Assembly: GCF_001047375.1 (NCBI RefSeq)
Contig: NZ_LFVU01000028.1
Location: 186,001 to 250,000 of the forward strand
DNA from: Clostridium cylindrosporum DSM 605
GTDB taxonomy: Bacteria > Bacillota > Clostridia > Clostridiales > Caloramatoraceae
Reading direction: 5' to 3'
DNA length: 64,000 bases
Shown here: positions 35,812 to 44,431 of the stretch, piece by piece
Layout: each line of letters begins with the position of its first letter
Numbering within the stretch: position 1 is the stretch's first letter
The notes under the pieces: generated by a model
The model's database searches: none
Seen by the model: only the letters and a program-made list of their open reading frames with translations
What the model was told of the DNA's origin: nothing
Translations under genes and position numbers: made by a program

Positions 35812-36309
35812 ATGAATCCAATGTTAAAAAAGCTTGTTGATACAAATTTTATGACCGAAGCCTATGGCAAATACATTGAGGAAGCTATAATGAATAAAGA
35901 TTCCTTTATTATTTCCGGACACAAAGGCTGGGGCATCCTTCCTCTAATGGCAACAGTAAGTACTGTAGCTAAATCAAACTTCAAAATAAAGCAAGTAAAA
36001 GGATTTGAAGACTTAAACGATGAAGCTGAGTACTATATTATCCCAGATCTTAAGGATATAGATTTTGAAAAACTTGTAACTGATACAATTCAAATATCTA
36101 ACACATCAATGATAAGCATTAAAGACCCTGACCATCCATATTCAATACTAAAGATTCTTAGAGATGTTTATAAAATCAATCAAGACACATCAAAGGTTTA
36201 TCAAGTCCTAGAATGTGCTAAAATAAACGATGAAAAGAAATTAGCTAAAATTACAAAAATAACTATTGGTGAAAAAGGTAAACTTACTAAAGTAGATTTT
36301 GAAGGTTAA
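35812..36309 (+). CDS. Unknown protein with P-loop-like motif
   Basis: 165 residues, not confidently recognised. After a helical start comes DSFIISGHKGWGILPLMATV, which resembles a degenerate Walker A strand-loop-helix (the usual final GKT/S is replaced by GWGI). The rest (TSMISIKDPDHPYSILKILRDV) is faintly like the end of a type II/IV secretion ATPase. It may be a reduced, non-hydrolysing ATPase relative. GGGGG lies eight bases before the ATG. Single gene. Confidence 0.6.
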   Translation: MNPMLKKLVDTNFMTEAYGKYIEEAIMNKDSFIISGHKGWGILPLMATVSTVAKSNFKIKQVKGFEDLNDEAEYYIIPDLKDIDFEKLVTDTIQISNTSMISIKDPDHPYSILKILRDVYKINQDTSKVYQVLECAKINDEKKLAKITKITIGEKGKLTKVDFEG

Positions 36310-36375
36310 TATTTTCATACAGATAAAGTTTTTAGAGTTGCACATTTGCAGCTCTAAAAATTTTATAAACTATTT

Positions 36376-37407
36376 TTACTTATAACTACTATTAATCCAT
36401 GCTTTTATATGTTTACATGCGAAATCTATATTAGAATTATCTACTTCTAAAGAATAATTATAAATCTTATTTTCATATAAGGGGTCATAGTATTTTAGCA
36501 TAAGCTCCTCTATTACACCTTTATACTTACCATCTAAAATTTCTTTTTTATATTTCTCGATGTTTTTAGAACTTATATATTTACTTAGCTTATCTATATG
36601 CTCAATTAGCTCATCTACATTATTATGAACGTAATCCTCCATTATATTTGCTACTCTTGAAGATAAGTCAGCATTAATATTAATGTGATTACCACTTTTC
36701 ATTAAAGAGTATATATAATCTGGTATAATTACATGTCCAATCCTTTTACTTTCGGCTTCAACAAAAACTATATTGCCTTTTCTCTTCTTTAATGTGTTAT
36801 AAACAAGGCTTTCGAAGTATTTTTGAGAATTTTCATCTCCAAGTCCTATATCACCAAACAGTGATCCCCTATTATTTGCACATCCTTCTAAGTCTAAAAT
36901 ATCAAATCCCTCTTCACTAAGTCTTTTTAGAAGTTTTGTCTTACCAACACCAGTATTACCATGCAAAACTATAAATCTTACTTGTTCTACTTTTCTAGGT
37001 AAGTTTTCATTAATAAATCCTCTATATGCTTTGTAACCACCTAATAACTTAAAGGAGTTTATTCCAACTGTATATAAGAAAGATACTAGGGAACTACTTC
37101 TCATACCTCCCCTCTCACAAAAGAATATAATCATTTTATATTTTCTTTGAAGCTTTTGAATTTTATCATATATTTCAGGAAGCTTTTTTGAAGCAGCAAT
37201 TACCCCAAGATGTTTTGCTTTTTCAACAGAGTCTTTAACATATACTGTTCCTATTTCTTCTCTTTCCTCATCACTAAAAATAGGTATATTTATTGCACCT
37301 GGTATAGTTGCCCTCCTAAACTCCTTAGGACTTCTAACATCGATAATAACATAACTATCCTTTATCTCATCATCATCTATTTTTTTATAATCTATTGTTC
37401 TAATCAT
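36376..37407 (-). CDS. mnmH: tRNA 2-selenouridine synthase
   Basis: 343 residues. N-terminal rhodanese domain (YVIIDVRSPKEFRRATIPGAINIPIF, active-site Cys in FFCERGGMRS) fused to a P-loop domain (LHGNTGVGKTKLLKRL, then GSLFGDIGLG). This is the SelU/MnmH/YbbB layout and size. The enzyme replaces sulfur by selenium in the wobble 2-thiouridine of some tRNAs, via a geranylated intermediate, using selenophosphate. Start after AGAGGTAG. It implies a selenophosphate synthetase (selD) elsewhere. Confidence 0.9.
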   Translation of the reverse strand: MIRTIDYKKIDDDEIKDSYVIIDVRSPKEFRRATIPGAINIPIFSDEEREEIGTVYVKDSVEKAKHLGVIAASKKLPEIYDKIQKLQRKYKMIIFFCERGGMRSSSLVSFLYTVGINSFKLLGGYKAYRGFINENLPRKVEQVRFIVLHGNTGVGKTKLLKRLSEEGFDILDLEGCANNRGSLFGDIGLGDENSQKYFESLVYNTLKKRKGNIVFVEAESKRIGHVIIPDYIYSLMKSGNHININADLSSRVANIMEDYVHNNVDELIEHIDKLSKYISSKNIEKYKKEILDGKYKGVIEELMLKYYDPLYENKIYNYSLEVDNSNIDFACKHIKAWINSSYK

Positions 37408-37541
37408 ATTCTACCTCTACTTTTATTATATAAATAAGCTTCATTGCAATTTCTCAAAACTTATAAATAGATATATTCTATAACACAGCAATCGCACTAT
37501 TATATTTATCTATTTTAAATTATATACCTTTTTATAAAAAT

Positions 37542-37574
37542 AGAAAAAGCTAAGGTTAACCCTTAACTTTTTCT
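37542..37574 (-). terminator. Intrinsic terminator after the Crp/Fnr-type regulator
   Basis: AGAAAAAGTTAAGG pairing with CCTTAGCTTTTTCT followed by ATTTTTAT on the minus strand. Confidence 0.65.
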
Positions 37575-37647
37575 CACAATGCCCTTATGCTCATTTATTA
37601 TGATTAGCTTAGATTTTCTTTGCATATATAGTATTATCTATTATTAT

Positions 37648-38343
37648 CTACTGAATTATTTTTTTAAGACTTTCAATATCCTTAATCTTAAAGGTATTCT
37701 TATAGAAGTCTATTATATTTTCTTCTTTCATACGTGAAAGTTCTCTTGAGAGAGCACTTCTACAAACATTAAGATATTCAGCTAGTTGATTTCTATTTAT
37801 TTCAATATTAAAAGAAAAACTCCCTGTTTGTTTTTGTTTATTTAATAGAAATGTAGCTATTTTTTCTCTCATACTCTTCAATAGTAGTATATCTATTTTA
37901 TTATTTAATATATAATTCTTTTCTGCTATTGTAACTAATAAATTGTTAATCAAATTCACATGAAACCCACATGAATTATCACAACTTCTAATAATCTTAT
38001 CATATGAAATAAAAATTATTTTACTATTCTCAATCGAAGTAACGTTAACAGGACTAATTTTATTTTTTCTACAAACAATAGACTCTGCGAACATATCTTC
38101 ACTACTTAACATAGCAACAATTATTTTATTTCCTGCTACATTTTCCTTGCTAATTTCACAGGATCCACTTAATACAATACCTATATTATTTACAGTGTCC
38201 CCTGCTTGAAATATATTAGCTCCCTTATCAAAGGATTTGACTCTATAATCTAAACAAGGTATTATTTTTAAAATTTCTTCTCTTTCAATACCTCTAAATA
38301 AATTTACTTTAACTAATATATTAACTATTTCCTGTAAATCCAT
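37648..38343 (-). CDS. Crp/Fnr-family regulator, HcpR-like
   Basis: About 231 residues. Cyclic-nucleotide-binding-like beta-roll (residues about 20-130, FQAGDTVNNIGIVLSGSCEIS) and a C-terminal winged helix (EINRNQLAEYLNVCRSALSRELSRMKEENII). It is divergent from hcp with a perfect palindrome between them, the usual arrangement of HcpR, an activator responding to nitric oxide or nitrosative stress in clostridia. There is no Fnr-type N-terminal Cys cluster. ATG at 38343 is preferred to 38373 because AGGTAGGTG precedes it. Confidence 0.82.
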   Translation of the reverse strand: MDLQEIVNILVKVNLFRGIEREEILKIIPCLDYRVKSFDKGANIFQAGDTVNNIGIVLSGSCEISKENVAGNKIIVAMLSSEDMFAESIVCRKNKISPVNVTSIENSKIIFISYDKIIRSCDNSCGFHVNLINNLLVTIAEKNYILNNKIDILLLKSMREKIATFLLNKQKQTGSFSFNIEINRNQLAEYLNVCRSALSRELSRMKEENIIDFYKNTFKIKDIESLKKIIQ

Positions 38344-38396
38344 CTCTACACCTACCTTAATAAATTTAACCATTTTTGTAGTAAATTTTGTTTTTC

Positions 38397-38438
38397 GTTG
38401 CTATAGCAACATACTTCTAGATTTAGATATAGTATATT
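38397..38438 (+). promoter_or_regulatory. Palindromic operator and -10 of hcp
   Basis: GTTGCTATAGCAAC (38397-38410) is a perfect palindrome. With a -10 of TATATT at 38433-38438 and a start near 38445, its centre falls at about -41.5, the classic class II Crp/Fnr activator position. It is likely the binding site of the divergent regulator. Confidence 0.72.
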
Positions 38439-38476
38439 AAATCTACGATAATAAAACGTTTAAAGGAGATGTTCTT

Positions 38477-40111
38477 ATGGATAATAATATGTTTTGCTTT
38501 CAATGTCAAGAAACTGTAGGTTGCAGTGGTTGTACTATTAAAGGTGTTTGTGGTAAAACTCCTTCACTTGCAAGACTTCAAGATATGTTAATTTATACAA
38601 CCAAGGGTCTTTCTGAGGTTACTACTAATCTTAGAAAACTTGGAATTAAAATAGATACTAAAATAAACCACATGGTTGTTCTTAACCTTTTCTCAACAAT
38701 AACAAATGCTAACTTTGATGAAGAAGTATTTTATAATAGAGTAAAGGAAACTGTAAATGCTAAAGATTCTTTATTATCTCAATTAAGTAATGAAGAACTA
38801 AGTGAAGCGGCTTTATGGACAGGCTCATCTAAGGAAGAAATAGATGCTAAATCACCTAATGTTGGAATTCTTGAGGAATCTAATGAAGACCTACGTAGTC
38901 TTAAGGAACTTGTTATCTATGGTGTAAAGGGTCTATCAGCTTATATGAAACATGCAATAGAACTTGGACATGATAGTGAAGATATTCATGCATTTATGCA
39001 AAAGGCACTTGCAGCTACTCTAAATACAAATGTCGCTGAAGACTTAGTAGCACTTGCACTTGAAACAGGTAAGGTAGGGGTAGATGGTATGGCACTACTT
39101 GATACTGCAAATACATCAACTTACGGTAACCCTGAAATAACAAAGGTTAATATAGGAACAAGAAGCAATCCTGCTATACTTATTTCAGGACATGATCTAT
39201 ACGACCTTGCTCAATTATTAGAACAAACAGAGGGTACAGGAGTTGACGTTTATACTCACTCTGAAATGTTACCTGCTCACTACTATCCTGAACTTAAAAA
39301 GTATAGTCACCTTGCTGGTAACTATGGAAATGCATGGTGGAAACAAACTGAAGAGTTCGAAAAGTTTAATGGACCAATTCTAATGACTACTAACTGTATA
39401 GTACCTCCTAAGGCTTCTTATAAAGATAGACTATTTACAACAGGTGCTTCAGGGTTCGATGGATGTAAACATATTGATAAGGATGAAAATGGAAAGAAAG
39501 ACTTCTCAAGTATTATTGAACTTGCTAAAACTCTACCTGCTCCAACAGAAATTGAAACAGGTGAAATAGTTGGTGGTTTTGCTCATAATCAAGTTCTTTC
39601 ACTTGCAGATACTGTAATTGAAGCTGTAAAAAGCGGTGCTATAAAGAAATTCTTTGTAATGGCTGGATGTGACGGAAGACAAAAATCAAGAAGCTACTAC
39701 ACAGACTTTGCTGAGGCACTTCCAAAGGATACAGTAATACTAACAGCAGGATGTGCTAAGTACAAGTATAATAAGCTGAACCTTGGAGATATAGGTGGAA
39801 TTCCAAGAGTACTTGATGCTGGACAATGCAATGATTCATACTCACTTGCAGTTATAGCACTTAAGCTAAAGGAAGCATTTAACCTTGATGATATAAATGA
39901 ACTTCCAATTGAGTTTAATATAGCTTGGTATGAACAAAAAGCAGTAATTGTACTATTATCTCTACTATACCTAGGTGTTAAGAACATTCACCTTGGACCA
40001 ACTCTACCAGCATTCCTTTCACCAAATGTAGCAGCTATTCTTGTTGAAAACTTTGGCATTCAAGGAATTTCTGATGTAGAGTCTGATATAAAGGCATTTA
40101 TGAATAACTAA
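38477..40111 (+). CDS. hcp: Hybrid cluster protein (hydroxylamine/NO reductase)
   Basis: 544 residues. N-terminal [19 protein letters not shown] gives CX2CX8CX5C, the [4Fe-4S] type of anaerobes. Later hybrid-cluster ligands are in [38 protein letters not shown] and [10 protein letters not shown]. Hcp acts on NO or hydroxylamine in nitrosative stress. AAAGGAG precedes the ATG. It is presumably activated by the divergent HcpR-like protein. A second hcp lies at 52706-54358. Confidence 0.93.
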   Translation: MDNNMFCFQCQETVGCSGCTIKGVCGKTPSLARLQDMLIYTTKGLSEVTTNLRKLGIKIDTKINHMVVLNLFSTITNANFDEEVFYNRVKETVNAKDSLLSQLSNEELSEAALWTGSSKEEIDAKSPNVGILEESNEDLRSLKELVIYGVKGLSAYMKHAIELGHDSEDIHAFMQKALAATLNTNVAEDLVALALETGKVGVDGMALLDTANTSTYGNPEITKVNIGTRSNPAILISGHDLYDLAQLLEQTEGTGVDVYTHSEMLPAHYYPELKKYSHLAGNYGNAWWKQTEEFEKFNGPILMTTNCIVPPKASYKDRLFTTGASGFDGCKHIDKDENGKKDFSSIIELAKTLPAPTEIETGEIVGGFAHNQVLSLADTVIEAVKSGAIKKFFVMAGCDGRQKSRSYYTDFAEALPKDTVILTAGCAKYKYNKLNLGDIGGIPRVLDAGQCNDSYSLAVIALKLKEAFNLDDINELPIEFNIAWYEQKAVIVLLSLLYLGVKNIHLGPTLPAFLSPNVAAILVENFGIQGISDVESDIKAFMNN

Positions 40112-40115
40112 TTAA

Positions 40116-40150
40116 AAAAGGATAAGCAGCAATTTACTGCTTATCCTTTT
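40116..40150. terminator. Bidirectional intrinsic terminator
   Basis: AAAAGGATAAGCAG pairing with CTGCTTATCCTTTT between convergent hcp and bioA. Confidence 0.85.
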
Positions 40151-40151
40151 C

Positions 40152-41495
40152 TTATTCTAATATAGTTTTGATACTATCAATTGACTTTGAAACTACTGAT
40201 TCCATCTCATCTTTAGTTATAGTTAGTGGTGGATTAAAATACATAACATTACCAAGTGGTCTTAGAAGAACCCCTCTTTTTAATGCTTCTTTATAAATCT
40301 CATATCCTATTCTAAGGTTTGAATCAAAACCAGTCTTATTTTCCTTGTCCTTTACAAGTTCAATTGCATTTATAAGCCCTATTGATCTAATTTCCCCAAC
40401 ATAATTAAGATCAGATAAATATTCATTTATTATTTTATTAAAATAAATACTATTTTCCAGGGATTTATTTATAATATCATCATCTTCTAATATATTTAGC
40501 ACCTCAAGAGCCGCTGAAGCTGCAAGGGGGTTTCCACAATAGGTATGACTGTGCATAAAGGCTTTTCCTTCATTATAATCAGCATAAAATGCATTATAAA
40601 TTTCATCTGTTGTTATAGCAATAGCCATAGGCATATATCCACCTGTCAATCCCTTTGATATACACATTATATCAGGTGATATACCTGCATGTTCACATGC
40701 AAACATCTTCCCTGTTCTACCAAAACCTGTTGCTATTTCATCAGCGATTAGATGAACATTATATTGAGTACATATATCCCTAAGTTTCTTTAGATACAAG
40801 GATGGGTATATCCTCATACCCGCAGCTGCTTGAACAATAGGTTCAACTATAAATGCACTTATTTCTTCTCCCCATTTTTTAAATTCTTTCTCAACATTTT
40901 CAAAGCATTCTACATTGCATTCATTTCTGCAATTTCCCCATTTACACCTATAGCAATCAGGTGCCTCTACCCTCACTATATCCATTAACATTGGATTATA
41001 TATTTTTGAATAAAGGTCTACTCCACTAGCTGATAATGCACCTATAGTCTCTCCGTGATATGCATCTGTTAAAGCCATGAATTTTCTTTTCTTTGGATTC
41101 CCTGTTTGATAATGATACTGAAAACTCATTTTCATCCCTGCTTCAATTGCGGAAGAACCATTATCAGTAAAGAAAAACTTATTTAACCCCTTCGGAACAT
41201 ATGCTGCAAGTCTCGCGCTGAGGTTGATTGTTGGTATATTTGAAAAGTTGGCGAATATTACATGTTCTAACTTGTCTATTTGGCTCTTTACTGCAGAGTT
41301 AATTCTATCATTACAGTGACCAAGGAGGTTACACCACCATGAACTTACAACATCAGCATAGCTTTTACCTTCAACATCATAAAGATATATTCCCTTAGCT
41401 TTTTCAATTACAATAGGTTTTAATTCTTCATAATCCTTCATTTGAGAACATGGATGCCATATATGAAGTAAGTCCTTCTTAATTAAATCATTCAT
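40152..41495 (-). CDS. bioA: Adenosylmethionine-8-amino-7-oxononanoate aminotransferase
   Basis: 447 residues, class III PLP aminotransferase. WHPCSQMKDYEELKPIVIEKAKG opens it; the PLP Lys is in CISKGLTGGYMPMA; DEIATGFGRTG is the Asp motif. It uses an amino donor, typically SAM, to make 7,8-diaminopelargonate in biotin synthesis. An insertion near residue 180 holds five cysteines (CYRCKWGNCRNECNVEC), which could bind metal. Last gene of bioBDA; starts one base after the bioD stop. Confidence 0.93.
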   Translation of the reverse strand: MNDLIKKDLLHIWHPCSQMKDYEELKPIVIEKAKGIYLYDVEGKSYADVVSSWWCNLLGHCNDRINSAVKSQIDKLEHVIFANFSNIPTINLSARLAAYVPKGLNKFFFTDNGSSAIEAGMKMSFQYHYQTGNPKKRKFMALTDAYHGETIGALSASGVDLYSKIYNPMLMDIVRVEAPDCYRCKWGNCRNECNVECFENVEKEFKKWGEEISAFIVEPIVQAAAGMRIYPSLYLKKLRDICTQYNVHLIADEIATGFGRTGKMFACEHAGISPDIMCISKGLTGGYMPMAIAITTDEIYNAFYADYNEGKAFMHSHTYCGNPLAASAALEVLNILEDDDIINKSLENSIYFNKIINEYLSDLNYVGEIRSIGLINAIELVKDKENKTGFDSNLRIGYEIYKEALKRGVLLRPLGNVMYFNPPLTITKDEMESVVSKSIDSIKTILE

Positions 41496-41496
41496 T

Positions 41497-42183
41497 TTAA
41501 TTTAACTCCTTGTAATTACTACAAATATCTTCAAGTGTCATACTTAAGTTTCCGTCTTTTTCAACTAAGCCTATAACAGAAACCCCTGTTATAAATTCTA
41601 GAGCTTTTTTATTATCTACATGTACAAAATTATCACTGTCATAATAATTCATAATAATTCCTTTAACATTTATCCCTTGATTTCTTGCATATTCTACTGT
41701 AAGAACTGTACTATTAATAGTTCCAAGGTCTGAGGGTGCGACTACAATGATATCTAAATCTAGTAACTTTACTATATCTGTCAGCATAATTGTTTCATCC
41801 TCTAGACTTATAGGACAAACTATCCCTCCACTTCCCTCAACAGTAATATACTCATACTTTTCTTTAAGTCTGTTAAAGTCATCTTTTATTTTGTTTAATT
41901 TAATGCTTTTATTTTCAAGTCTTGATGCTAAATGAGGTGATACAGGAGTCTCAAAAATATATGAAACAAATTCTTCACATTCTCCCTTAATCGATGATGC
42001 ATCTAAAACATCTAAACAATCACACTCAATTACTTTATTGTTTTCTACCCTTGCTCCACTTAAAGCAGCCTTATAGTATCCTGCATTTATATTATTTTCT
42101 CTAAGCTTTTTTGTAATTTGTGTTGTTATATATGTTTTTCCAACATCTGTTCCAGTAGCAGTTATAAAAATCCCCTTTATCAT
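41497..42183 (-). CDS. bioD: Dethiobiotin synthetase
   Basis: 228 residues. P-loop FITATGTDVGKTYIT, carboxylation Lys in GYYKAALSG, and VEGSGGIVCPI. It closes the ureido ring of dethiobiotin with CO2 and ATP. Its ATG overlaps the bioB TGA by four bases. Confidence 0.94.
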   Translation of the reverse strand: MIKGIFITATGTDVGKTYITTQITKKLRENNINAGYYKAALSGARVENNKVIECDCLDVLDASSIKGECEEFVSYIFETPVSPHLASRLENKSIKLNKIKDDFNRLKEKYEYITVEGSGGIVCPISLEDETIMLTDIVKLLDLDIIVVAPSDLGTINSTVLTVEYARNQGINVKGIIMNYYDSDNFVHVDNKKALEFITGVSVIGLVEKDGNLSMTLEDICSNYKELN

Positions 42184-43145
42184 ATTTTTTTAACCTTGTA
42201 TCCACAGGATGTTATCATATCTATATCATCCTTTAAGGATATACCAAGAGTTGTAAGCATATCTCCTGATATTGCTGCATTTGCTCCTGATAAAAATGCC
42301 TTTCTTCCCATATCCTCAAGTAGTGCCCTTCCCCCAGCAAGTCTTATTGCACCATCTGGCATAATAAATCTAAATATAGAAATACTCTTTATTATCTCTT
42401 CTTGACTTAGTTTGCTTGCATTTTCAAGTGGCGTTCCTGGAATTGGATTTAAAATATTTACAGGCAAAGACTTTATTCCAAGTGCCTTAATATCCATTAC
42501 CATATCTATTCTATCCTCAATATCCTCTCCAAGACCTAAAATCCCACCTGAACAAACTTCAAGTCCTGCCTGCTGAGCTCTTTTTATTGCCTCTATCTTT
42601 TCATCATATGTATGGGTTGTACATATTTTTTCGAAGAACCTTCTACTAGTTTCAAGATTATTATGATATCTAGTAACACCAGCCTCCTTAAGTTTCTTAA
42701 ACTGTTCTAGAGAAAGAAGTCCATGGGAGGCACATAATGATATCCCACACTTTTTACCTATATCTTTATAACTTTCACAAACACTATTAATCTCTTCATC
42801 ATTTAAACTTCTTCCTGATGTAACAATTGAAAATCTTAAAACCCCACCTAAATGATTTTTCTCTGCTGCATCAACAATTTTCTTAGCTTCAAGTAATGGA
42901 TATTCATCTATATTAGTTTTGTAAAAAGATGACTGAGCACAGTACTTACAATTTTCAGAACACCTTCCACTTTTTCCATTAATAATCGTACACATATCAA
43001 ATGAATCTCCGCACATTTTTTCTCTGATTTCATTAGCAGTAGTAACTAAACTCTCTAATGGAAGCTTATAAAGTGAAATTGCCTCCTGCCTTGTAATACT
43101 ATATCCATTTAATATATCTCTTTTTAGAGATTTTAACATTTCCAT
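42180..43145 (-). CDS. bioB: Biotin synthase (radical SAM)
   Basis: About 321 residues. The radical SAM motif CSENCKYCAQSSFY (CX3CX2C) and the conserved Arg/Asn segments YHNNLETS and LNPIPGTPLE are present. It inserts sulfur into dethiobiotin. ATG at 43145 after AGGGGGATT; a longer frame to 43208 runs through the promoter and is rejected. First gene of bioBDA; no bioF or pimelate genes are in the window, so the operon may rely on imported intermediates or distant genes. Confidence 0.94.
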   Translation of the reverse strand: MEMLKSLKRDILNGYSITRQEAISLYKLPLESLVTTANEIREKMCGDSFDMCTIINGKSGRCSENCKYCAQSSFYKTNIDEYPLLEAKKIVDAAEKNHLGGVLRFSIVTSGRSLNDEEINSVCESYKDIGKKCGISLCASHGLLSLEQFKKLKEAGVTRYHNNLETSRRFFEKICTTHTYDEKIEAIKRAQQAGLEVCSGGILGLGEDIEDRIDMVMDIKALGIKSLPVNILNPIPGTPLENASKLSQEEIIKSISIFRFIMPDGAIRLAGGRALLEDMGRKAFLSGANAAISGDMLTTLGISLKDDIDMITSCGYKVKKI

Positions 43146-43194
43146 AATAATCCCCCTAAAACATTTTATATTTAATCCCTTTAATGTTATTAAT

Positions 43195-43256
43195 AAAATA
43201 GCATACAAAAAAAGATATTGTCAACTTTTTATTTATTATTAGTTAACAATATCTTT
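43195..43256 (-). promoter_or_regulatory. bioB promoter overlapped by BirA-type operator
   Basis: An inverted repeat with 15-base arms, AAAGATATTGTCAAC (43211-43225) and GTTAACAATATCTTT (43242-43256), with one mismatch and a 16-base spacer. This is the BirA operator layout (TTGT-AAC/GTT-ACAA). On the minus strand a TTGACA -35 (43219-43224) lies inside one arm, with a -10 TATTTT at 43195-43200, so BirA bound to biotinyl-AMP would block transcription. Confidence 0.85.
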
Positions 43257-43300
43257 CAATACCCACACTGGGTATATTATGTATAAAAAATCATATAAAA

Positions 43301-43624
43301 TTATCTTTCTAATGAACTAACATAGGACCCTGTTCCACCAAATACATTAATAACCTTATAACCTTTAGAAGTTAAGTCACTACATACTCTTTCACTTCTT
43401 TTACCAGACTGGCAAACTATATGATATTCCTTTGCTTTATCAAGATGCTTTTCTGTGTTTTCTAGTATTGTCCCCATAGGAATATTTGTAGCAGTAGGAA
43501 TGTGTCCTCTTTTATATTCTGAAGGTTCTCTAACATCTATAATTGTTATTTTTCCTAATTTATTACCTAAATCATTAACATTAATTGAGTCAAAATTACT
43601 TTTATTAAAAAAGCCAAACATCAT
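43301..43624 (-). CDS. Single-domain rhodanese-like sulfurtransferase
   Basis: 107 residues: a rhodanese fold with IIDVREPSEYKRGHIPTATNIPMG and the active-site loop CQSGKRSERVC (catalytic Cys first). It carries persulfide sulfur. It lies upstream of bioB in the same direction, but the BirA operator and a bioB promoter intervene. It could supply sulfur, though nothing proves a biotin role. Confidence 0.85.
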   Translation of the reverse strand: MMFGFFNKSNFDSINVNDLGNKLGKITIIDVREPSEYKRGHIPTATNIPMGTILENTEKHLDKAKEYHIVCQSGKRSERVCSDLTSKGYKVINVFGGTGSYVSSLER

Positions 43625-43771
43625 AATACCTCCATTGTAAATTGTTATAAAACTATTTTATAAACTAATTATGAATAATGTCAATTATAATGTAGCTTTA
43701 TACTTTGAAATTTTGCTACACTATGTGTATTCTATAATGTAGATAATATTAAGAATAAGGAGGAATTTCTT

Positions 43772-44431
43772 TTGAGAATTCTAGTAGCAGATGATGACGA
43801 AAGGATAGTCAGACTCATAACTGATTTTTTAACTCATCAAGGATATATCGTTGAAAGCGCTTCAAATGGCGAGGAAGCACTTGAATTGTTTGAAAAAGGA
43901 ACTTTTGATTTGATAATACTTGACATAATGATGCCTATTTATGATGGCTGGGTTGTTTGTAAAGAAATTCGTAAAACATCAAATGTCCCAATAATAATAC
44001 TTACAGCAAAGGATAGTGACCTTGATGAATTATTTGGTTTTGAAATAGGTGCAGATGATTATGTATCTAAACCATTTAACATTGCTTTGCTTGTAGCAAG
44101 GATAAAAAGACTCTTAAAGGACAGCTCTTCAAATAAATCTCAAGTTATCTTTAAAGATATAGAAATAGACCTTGAAAAGCATATAGTAAAAGTTGGAGGC
44201 ATAGTCACCCCTCTTTCCCCTAAGGAATACGAACTGCTAGTATACTTTATTCAAAATCTAGAAAAGGTTATTTCAAGGGATACTTTGCTTAGGGTTATTT
44301 GGTCAGATGACTACTTTGGTGATACCCGAACAGTTGATACTCATATTAATAGGCTTCGTAACAAACTTGGAAATTGTTCAAAGTACCTTAAAACAGTTCG
44401 AAGTTTTGGGTACAAACTTGGTGAATGTTAA
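43772..44431 (+). CDS. OmpR/PhoB-family response regulator
   Basis: 219 residues: receiver (ILVADDDERIV, Asp in ILDIMMPIYDG, Lys in DDYVSKPF) and winged helix (LSPKEYELLVYFIQN, VDTHINRLRNKL, VRSFGYKL). TTG start after AAGGAGGAATTTC. Followed with overlap by its kinase and then a small secreted protein, which may be its target or part of the sensing system. Confidence 0.92.
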   Translation: MRILVADDDERIVRLITDFLTHQGYIVESASNGEEALELFEKGTFDLIILDIMMPIYDGWVVCKEIRKTSNVPIIILTAKDSDLDELFGFEIGADDYVSKPFNIALLVARIKRLLKDSSSNKSQVIFKDIEIDLEKHIVKVGGIVTPLSPKEYELLVYFIQNLEKVISRDTLLRVIWSDDYFGDTRTVDTHINRLRNKLGNCSKYLKTVRSFGYKLGEC

